Assembly: GCA_937895465.1 (NCBI GenBank)
Contig: CALAYY010000232.1
Span: forward strand, 1-10,606
Length of the DNA stretch: 10,606 bases
Direction: 5' to 3'
From: an uncultured Clostridia bacterium
GTDB lineage: Bacteria; Bacillota; Clostridia; Christensenellales; DUVY01
In this document: positions 6,884-10,606 of the stretch, piece by piece
Layout: every line of letters starts with the position of its first letter
Position numbering within the stretch: the first letter of the stretch is position 1
Program-made: the position numbers and the translations under genes
Notes under the pieces: generated by a model
Seen by the model: only the letters and a program-made list of their open reading frames with translations
What the model was told of the DNA's origin: nothing
Database searches by the model: none

Positions 6884-7478
6884 ATGCTTTCTCCTTTTTT
6901 GCAATCTGATTTTTTTCTTTTACCTTGTTAGAGCGATTATTAGCATATACAAGGCTATAAATAATATCTGCAAAGGATATTGTAATTATACTGTTGACAG
7001 ATATATATAATTCATCATTTTCAAAGTCGCTTATTATCCCCTGTGAACAGCTCATCCTTGGATTACGCTTTTTTAATGCCTGAATAAATATAGCGGCAAT
7101 TATCCTTACACTTGCAGTAGTAAGTGCTGAAAAAGCCATGTCATCACTTTTTCCTGTTGTCATATATAAGTCAAGATCAAGTATATCCACAATGGATATA
7201 AAAGCGTTGTCTAGATAATTAACTATTGACTCTTCGTCTTGCGGGTCATTATTAATTCTTATTCTTGTGGCTTTACCTTTTTTGTTAGTTAAAATCAGCT
7301 TATTACCCTTTAGCTCCAACATTCCGCTAAACAATGGCAAACCAAAAAATCTCATTGAGTAAAAGCCTTTTTGATTGCATAGTATATCAAAATGCGCCAT
7401 AAATCTGATTCTAAACCTTAATGCCATAAGGGAAATCAAAATAACTAATATTATTAAAATAATTATTAACGGATGCAT
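6876..7478 (-). CDS. DUF2953 family membrane-anchored protein
   Basis: A 200-residue protein of unknown function. One N-terminal membrane helix (about residues 3-20) is followed by a soluble region with beta-type repeats (RFRIRFMAHFDIL, YSMRFFGLPLFSG), a TGKSDD...FSALTTAS segment matching the TGD/ALTA-type core of the DUF2953 family, a second hydrophobic stretch (about 123-136), and a strongly basic end (KVKEKNQIAKKEK). Firmicutes often carry such a gene between scpB and ytfJ, as here, and the family is loosely linked to sporulation by context only. The ATG has no obvious ribosome binding site, but an in-frame stop lies just upstream, so no earlier start is possible, and a later one would remove the helix. 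The family call is based on pattern and position. Confidence 0.75.
   Translation of the reverse strand: MHPLIIILIILVILISLMALRFRIRFMAHFDILCNQKGFYSMRFFGLPLFSGMLELKGNKLILTNKKGKATRIRINNDPQDEESIVNYLDNAFISIVDILDLDLYMTTGKSDDMAFSALTTASVRIIAAIFIQALKKRNPRMSCSQGIISDFENDELYISVNSIITISFADIIYSLVYANNRSNKVKEKNQIAKKEKAYD
6881..6895 (-). promoter_or_regulatory. Ribosome binding site that sets the ytfJ start
   Basis: AAGGAG (6895-6890 on the minus strand) stands 7 bases before the ATG at 6883, inside the last codons of the DUF2953 gene. It favours this ATG over the upstream in-frame TTG at 6904 and shows that the two genes overlap by 8 bases (ATGATTAG). Confidence 0.7.
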
Positions 7479-7505
7479 ATTAGTATTTTTTGTAAATTAT
7501 TTCTT

Positions 7506-7535
7506 TATATACTGCAAAACATATAAAAATAACAA
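7506..7535 (-). promoter_or_regulatory. Weak candidate promoter of the DUF2953-ytfJ-carboxypeptidase unit
   Basis: TTGTTA (7535-7530) and TATATA (7511-7506), each 4 of 6 to the sigma-A consensus, are 18 bases apart on the minus strand, just after the scpB terminator. The stretch is very AT-rich, so chance matches are likely, and a sporulation sigma factor could be used instead. A promoter is expected here because a strong terminator lies immediately upstream. Confidence 0.25.
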
Positions 7536-7540
7536 GAAAA

Positions 7541-7568
7541 TAAAAAAAGTCCCTCCGAATAAGAGGAA
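7541..7568 (-). terminator. Rho-independent terminator after scpB
   Basis: On the minus strand TTCCTC (7568-7563) pairs with GAGGGA (7555-7550) around a 7-base loop, then C, a run of seven T, A and four more T. It begins 24 bases past the scpB stop and ends the M50-scpA-scpB transcript. Confidence 0.75.
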
Positions 7569-7591
7569 TTTAGGAAATCAAATATAATGTT

Positions 7592-8233
7592 TTAATTTTC
7601 GATTTTATCTATATTCTCATTTTCCAAAAAGTCAGGTATCTTCTCTTCTTCGGGCAATTCAAATTCGGTTCCAAATTTATACAGCATATCGTCTTTGGGT
7701 TTTTCTATTATTGAAATACGTTCTAACAGCTTGTTATAATCAGGCAGTTCATCCAAAGATGATAATTCAAACCGTTTTAAAAAAGAATCCGTCGTACTAA
7801 AAAGCATGGGCTTGCCTATTACATCTTTTCTGCCGATTACCTCTATAAGATTATGTTTGATAAGTACAGAAAAGGCATATTCGCTGTTAACGCCCCTGAT
7901 TTGCTCAACTTCTAGCCGTGTTACAGGCTGTTTGTAAGCAATTATTGCCAAAGCTTCCAAACACGACTTAGAAAGTTCTTTTTCTTTTATGGGGTTAAGC
8001 ACTGCAGAAACTTCATCTGCTATATCCGGATTAGTTGAAAATTGCAGCTTATCATTAAATTTTATAAGCTGAATTCCGCAATGACCGCAATATTTATCTT
8101 CCAAAACTTTTACAGCTTGTTCCAGCTGATTTTTTTCTATGTTTAGCTTAGATATTATATCTTGTTTTTGAATCGGCTCACCAGCCAGATATAAAATAGC
8201 CTCAATAATTGAACTAAGCCTTTCAATTTCCAT
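7592..8233 (-). CDS. scpB: Segregation and condensation protein B
   Basis: A 213-residue winged-helix partner of the SMC-ScpA complex, which compacts and helps separate the chromosome. It has two winged-helix domains (about 1-80 and 85-165) and an acidic, likely disordered tail (about 185-213). The family signature is strong: LSKSCLEALAIIAYKQPVTR (87-106), followed by VEQIRGVNSEYAFSVLI, LIEVIGRKDVIGKPMLFSTT and FLKRFELSSLDELP. I choose the ATG at 8233, because AGGTG lies 7-8 bases before it and the protein then begins close to the family norm; a GTG at 8242 in the same frame is less likely. The gene overlaps the end of scpA by 11 bases, as is common for this pair, so the two are probably translated together. 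Confidence 0.95.
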   Translation of the reverse strand: MEIERLSSIIEAILYLAGEPIQKQDIISKLNIEKNQLEQAVKVLEDKYCGHCGIQLIKFNDKLQFSTNPDIADEVSAVLNPIKEKELSKSCLEALAIIAYKQPVTRLEVEQIRGVNSEYAFSVLIKHNLIEVIGRKDVIGKPMLFSTTDSFLKRFELSSLDELPDYNKLLERISIIEKPKDDMLYKFGTEFELPEEEKIPDFLENENIDKIEN

Positions 8234-8870
8234 TGTCTTCACCTATATATGTCAATATTATATCACCAAAAAGTGTATTTTGCATACAGCTTAAAAAATG
8301 CAGCTTTAAAAGCTCTAATAATGCCAAAAATGTATTTATCATCTCACTTTTTGTGAAGTCGATTTCAAACAATTCAAAAAAACTCATCGTTTTCTTGTCA
8401 GATAAAATTTGCTTAATATGCTCTATTTTTTCGGCAACTGTAAAACGGTCTTTAACTATTTTTCTAGGCTTTTCGTCCGGCTGTTTATAAAATCTGCTGA
8501 CATTTTCCTGTTCTTTGAGCTTTTCCCCTGCTTCTTTAAACAAATTATATTCTTCGAGCTGTTTTATAAGCCTTTCTTTGGGATCTTCTTCTTCCTCAGA
8601 TATAAAGTCATCTAATTTCGGAAGCAACGACTTGACCTTAATTTCCAAAAGTGTGGAAGCTACATCTACAAATTCTGATGCCTTTTCCATATCAATGGTA
8701 CTAAGTTGCTCCATATAGGTCAAAAACTGCTCAGTAATATCTGACATAAAAATATGTTTTATTTCTATCTTGGCTTCTTTGACTAGATGAAGCAAAAGAT
8801 CAAGCGGACCTTCAAAATCGACAAGTTTGTAAACAAAAAATTCATTTTTGACTTCTGATATTTCAGACAT
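8223..8870 (-). CDS. scpA: Segregation and condensation protein A (kleisin)
   Basis: A 215-residue kleisin that bridges the heads of the SMC dimer and binds ScpB. The N-terminal SMC-neck-binding domain carries the hallmark FEGPLDLLLHLV (19-30) and EFVDVASTLLEIKVKSLLP (66-84). A charged middle (EEEEDPKER, then about 100-150) is the ScpB-binding linker, and the C-terminal winged helix (about 160-215) includes FLALLELLKLHFLSC and FGDIILT. At 215 residues it is on the short side (240-260 is common), mainly in the middle. I place the start at the ATG at 8870, which shares its A with the TGA of the M50 gene (TGATG) and matches the usual N terminus. A TTG at 8897 would overlap the M50 gene by 28 bases and has no ribosome binding site. 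Confidence 0.95.
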   Translation of the reverse strand: MSEISEVKNEFFVYKLVDFEGPLDLLLHLVKEAKIEIKHIFMSDITEQFLTYMEQLSTIDMEKASEFVDVASTLLEIKVKSLLPKLDDFISEEEEDPKERLIKQLEEYNLFKEAGEKLKEQENVSRFYKQPDEKPRKIVKDRFTVAEKIEHIKQILSDKKTMSFFELFEIDFTKSEMINTFLALLELLKLHFLSCMQNTLFGDIILTYIGEDNGN

Positions 8871-9574
8871 CAAGCTACACCCCAAATAATCTTCCAAAGT
8901 TTAAGGATAGGGTTTATTATCCAACTTGAAACATTCTGCAAAACATAACTTAAAGGATCCATATAGGGAAATTGAACTATTAGACTTGGAAAGATGAAGT
9001 TTCCTAAAACACTTATCAAAATTAATCCCAAAAGTATATATTGTCCGTATTTTCTCATAAAAGTTACAAATGGATTATTATATTTTGTAAAAGATTCTAT
9101 TACTCTAAAGCCGTCAAGAGGATAAATAGGCAATAGATTAAACACCATCAAATAGATATTAATAAATATACCAAAATATAAAAGCCAAAAAAGCAACTCA
9201 GCAAAAAATGACGTGCTTAAAAAAACGCTAGTATAGTAAGTCAAAGGTACATAAATACCCATAAACAATATTGAGAGCAGAAAATTAACTGTCACACCTG
9301 CAATAGACACAGTAAAATATCCCAACTTTCTTTTTTTGAAGTTATAGGCATTAATAGGGACAGGCTTGCCGTATCCAAAACGCAATGTCAATAACATAAA
9401 TAAGCCTAAAAAATCAAAATGCTTTACAGGGTTAAGAGTCAATCTTCCCATGTTTTTGGCAGTAGGATCCCCATTCCACAATGCAACAGCGGCATGTGCT
9501 ATTTCGTGTAAAACAAGAGCCAATAACAAAATAATTATTCTGGCTAGATTTTGAGATATATTAGATGAGTTCAT
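8870..9574 (-). CDS. M50-family membrane metalloprotease (site-2 protease type)
   Basis: A 234-residue membrane protease of the compact M50B/YwhC-like group, which cleaves proteins within the membrane. The zinc motif HEIAH (His23, Glu24, His27) sits in the first helix, and the third ligand Asp154 is in NLLPIYPLDG (146-155), close to the family NxxPxPPLDG. About five or six membrane helices are visible (10-30, 53-65, 88-110, 123-148, 175-193). No PDZ domain is present, as is normal for this small type. AGG stands 5 bases before the ATG, and a strong promoter lies upstream. The stop overlaps the scpA start by one base, so the protease and condensin genes share a transcript, an arrangement common in Clostridia. 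The substrate is unknown; the context does not link it to a sigma factor. Confidence 0.92.
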   Translation of the reverse strand: MNSSNISQNLARIIILLLALVLHEIAHAAVALWNGDPTAKNMGRLTLNPVKHFDFLGLFMLLTLRFGYGKPVPINAYNFKKRKLGYFTVSIAGVTVNFLLSILFMGIYVPLTYYTSVFLSTSFFAELLFWLLYFGIFINIYLMVFNLLPIYPLDGFRVIESFTKYNNPFVTFMRKYGQYILLGLILISVLGNFIFPSLIVQFPYMDPLSYVLQNVSSWIINPILKLWKIIWGVA

Positions 9575-9599
9575 TGTTACCTGCTTATTAAAATGAGCT

Positions 9600-9616
9600 T
9601 AATGCTAATAGCATTA
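9600..9616. repeat. Operator-like inverted repeat at the M50-scpA-scpB promoter
   Basis: TAATGCT-AAT-AGCATTA is a perfect 7-bp inverted repeat with a 3-base spacer. It overlaps the -10 element (9618-9613) and covers the expected RNA start, the usual place for a repressor site. The arms are AT-rich, so chance is possible. A related octamer ATGCTAAT also occurs at 9722-9729. No cognate regulator is visible in the window. Confidence 0.4.
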
Positions 9617-9642
9617 TACCCTATAATCATTAAAAATGGCAA
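9613..9642 (-). promoter_or_regulatory. Sigma-A promoter of the M50-scpA-scpB operon
   Basis: On the minus strand TTGCCA (9642-9637, 5 of 6) and a perfect TATAAT (9618-9613) are separated by 18 bases, giving the best promoter match in the window. RNA would start near 9606, leaving a leader of about 30 bases that includes the ribosome binding site of the M50 gene. Confidence 0.65.
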
Positions 9643-9656
9643 ATCATATATTATCC

Positions 9657-9685
9657 AAAAAAGAATATGACAAATAATCTTTTTT
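9657..9685. terminator. AT-rich hairpin between lysA and the M50 gene, possible second terminator
   Basis: AAAAAAGA (9657-9664) and TCTTTTTT (9678-9685) form an 8-bp stem with a 13-base loop; either strand reads into a run of six T. The stem has one GC pair only, so it is weak alone, but it follows the stronger lysA hairpin and may back it up. Confidence 0.35.
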
Positions 9686-9698
9686 AGATAATAAAGTA

Positions 9699-9723
9699 AT
9701 ACCGTTCCAAAAAGAAACGGTAT
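9699..9723 (-). terminator. Hairpin after lysA, likely terminator
   Basis: ATACCGTTTC (9723-9714 on the minus strand) pairs with GGAACGGTAT (9708-9699), giving 10 bp with one G-U pair around a 5-base loop. It lies 19 bases after the lysA stop. The following T stretch is broken (TACTTTATTATC), so termination may be partial. Confidence 0.6.
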
Positions 9724-9742
9724 GCTAATTGCATAATATTTT

Positions 9743-10606
9743 TTATTTTAACCATTCAGGCACTAAATCATGTGATATCAAATCTTCATAGGTTTGAGGT
9801 TTTACTATATAATCAGCCTTACCCTCTTTTACCAAGACCATAGGAGGTATTAGGTTGCGGTTATAATTGCTTGCCATAGAATAGTTATACGCACCTGTCG
9901 AAAATACAGCCAAGAGATCGCCTGTTTTGACCTTGGGCAACTTGGTACCTTCTATAATGATGTCGCCGCTTTCACAGCATTTTCCGGCTACAGTGACAAC
10001 TTCTTCAGGTGTATCATTAGCCCTATTAGCAAGTATGCAAGAATATTTTGCCTGATATAATGCAAATCTCGGATTATCAAACATTCCGCCGTCTATGGCT
10101 ACATATTTTTTGAGCCCTTTGATTTCTTTGATTGAGCCAATTTTATACAATGTAATACCTGCTTCGCCCACTATTGACCTGCCCGGCTCAAAGATAAGCT
10201 TGGGTGCGGGAATGTTTTTAGCCTTAACCGCCTTTTTTACAGTTTCAACTGCCGATGCCATATAGTTTTCAAATGGCAGTGGATTGTCGTCTTGAGTATA
10301 GTGAATACCGTATCCTCCGCCCATATTAAGTTCTTTTACAGGCGTATTTAATTTCTTATAGATGTCTGCCGCAAAATCAGTCATTTTTTCTATAGCAAGT
10401 ATAAAGGGCTTGGTATCAAATATTTGAGAACCTATATGACAGTGAATACCCAAAAACTCTAGATGCTTATTTTCTATAATTACTTTTACAGCCTCAAAAG
10501 CAGAGCCATTAGAAACAGAAAAGCCAAATTTAGAATCAGGCAAAGAGGTCTGAATATAATGATGAGTATGAGCATCCACTCCGGGATTAACTCTTATTAA
10601 GCATTT
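9743..10606 (-). CDS. lysA: Diaminopimelate decarboxylase, C-terminal part (cut by the window edge)
   Basis: The last 287 residues of a PLP-dependent fold-III decarboxylase that turns meso-diaminopimelate into L-lysine in the cytoplasm. The frame stays open to the right edge: residues before the GTG at 10579 read RVNPGV and are standard lysA sequence, so that GTG is internal and the start lies outside, perhaps 130-150 residues upstream. Visible motifs are HCHIGSQ (substrate and PLP pocket), GGGYGIHY, EPGRSIVGEAG (phosphate binding), KCCESGDII, which carries the active-site cysteine contributed to the neighbouring subunit, and GAYNYSMASNYN near the C terminus. The paralog arginine decarboxylase lacks this set. 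A hairpin follows the stop, so lysA does not seem to be cotranscribed with the M50 gene. Its promoter and any lysine riboswitch lie outside the window. Confidence 0.95.
   Translation of the reverse strand, partial: KCLIRVNPGVDAHTHHYIQTSLPDSKFGFSVSNGSAFEAVKVIIENKHLEFLGIHCHIGSQIFDTKPFILAIEKMTDFAADIYKKLNTPVKELNMGGGYGIHYTQDDNPLPFENYMASAVETVKKAVKAKNIPAPKLIFEPGRSIVGEAGITLYKIGSIKEIKGLKKYVAIDGGMFDNPRFALYQAKYSCILANRANDTPEEVVTVAGKCCESGDIIIEGTKLPKVKTGDLLAVFSTGAYNYSMASNYNRNLIPPMVLVKEGKADYIVKPQTYEDLISHDLVPEWLK

Noticed and set aside
6160..7010. Plus-strand open frames of 82-143 codons opposite the carboxypeptidase, ytfJ and DUF2953 genes
   Set aside because: They are antisense to recognised genes, resemble no family I know, and their length follows from the low stop density opposite these genes.
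8871..8897. An earlier TTG start for scpA at 8897
   Set aside because: It would overlap the M50 gene by 28 bases, has no ribosome binding site, and adds residues not typical of ScpA; the ATG at 8870 fits the family.
9743..10579. A complete lysA starting at the GTG at 10579
   Set aside because: The frame continues upstream to the window edge with typical lysA sequence (RVNPGV), so this GTG is an internal valine codon and the gene is cut by the window.
1..10606. Mobile elements, phage genes, defence systems, CRISPR arrays or tRNA genes
   Set aside because: I found no transposase, integrase, terminal inverted repeats, regular spacer-repeat pattern or tRNA-like cloverleaf; the window is almost fully explained by housekeeping-type genes.

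Overview
The window is a dense stretch of AT-rich bacterial chromosome with every supported gene on the minus strand, so genes read from right to left. The gene content (lysA, M50 protease, scpA, scpB, DUF2953, ytfJ, D,D-carboxypeptidase, rluB-like), strong AGGAG-type ribosome binding sites, U-tailed hairpin terminators and low GC all point to a Firmicute, most likely of class Clostridia. I cannot place it more finely. TGA is used as a normal stop (mgtC, scpA, M50 gene), so the standard bacterial code applies.

Right side (about 7592-10606): the window opens inside lysA, the last enzyme of lysine synthesis, which is followed by terminator-like hairpins. A well-matched sigma-A promoter, with a 7-bp inverted repeat across its -10 and likely start point, then drives a membrane metalloprotease (M50) and the two condensin partners scpA and scpB. 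These three genes overlap and end at a clear terminator.

Centre (about 3804-7478): a DUF2953 membrane protein, YtfJ/GerW and a secreted D-Ala-D-Ala carboxypeptidase form a second overlapping unit. An MgtC/SapB-type membrane protein and an RsuA/RluB-type pseudouridine synthase follow, each with its own candidate promoter. The order resembles the scpA-scpB-...-dacB-spmA-spmB-rluB region of Bacillus subtilis, but mgtC sits where spmA and spmB would be expected.

Left side (about 58-3694): a four-gene biotin-dependent carboxyltransferase operon made of a divergent MmdA/12S-like carboxyltransferase, an OadG-like one-helix membrane subunit, a small biotin carrier and a biotin-less OadA/5S subunit. 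Together they could move a carboxyl group between a 2-oxoacid and an acyl-CoA-type substrate through the carrier's biotin. The beta subunit that makes such complexes into sodium pumps is absent from the operon, and the carboxyltransferase has altered glycine motifs at both expected oxyanion-hole positions. This is the most interesting part of the window. It is a divergent version of a known system and I do not claim it as a new one.

I see no tRNA, rRNA, CRISPR array, insertion sequence, phage gene or riboswitch. No gene-free stretch exceeds 300 bases; the largest gap (3621-3803) holds a terminator and a candidate promoter.
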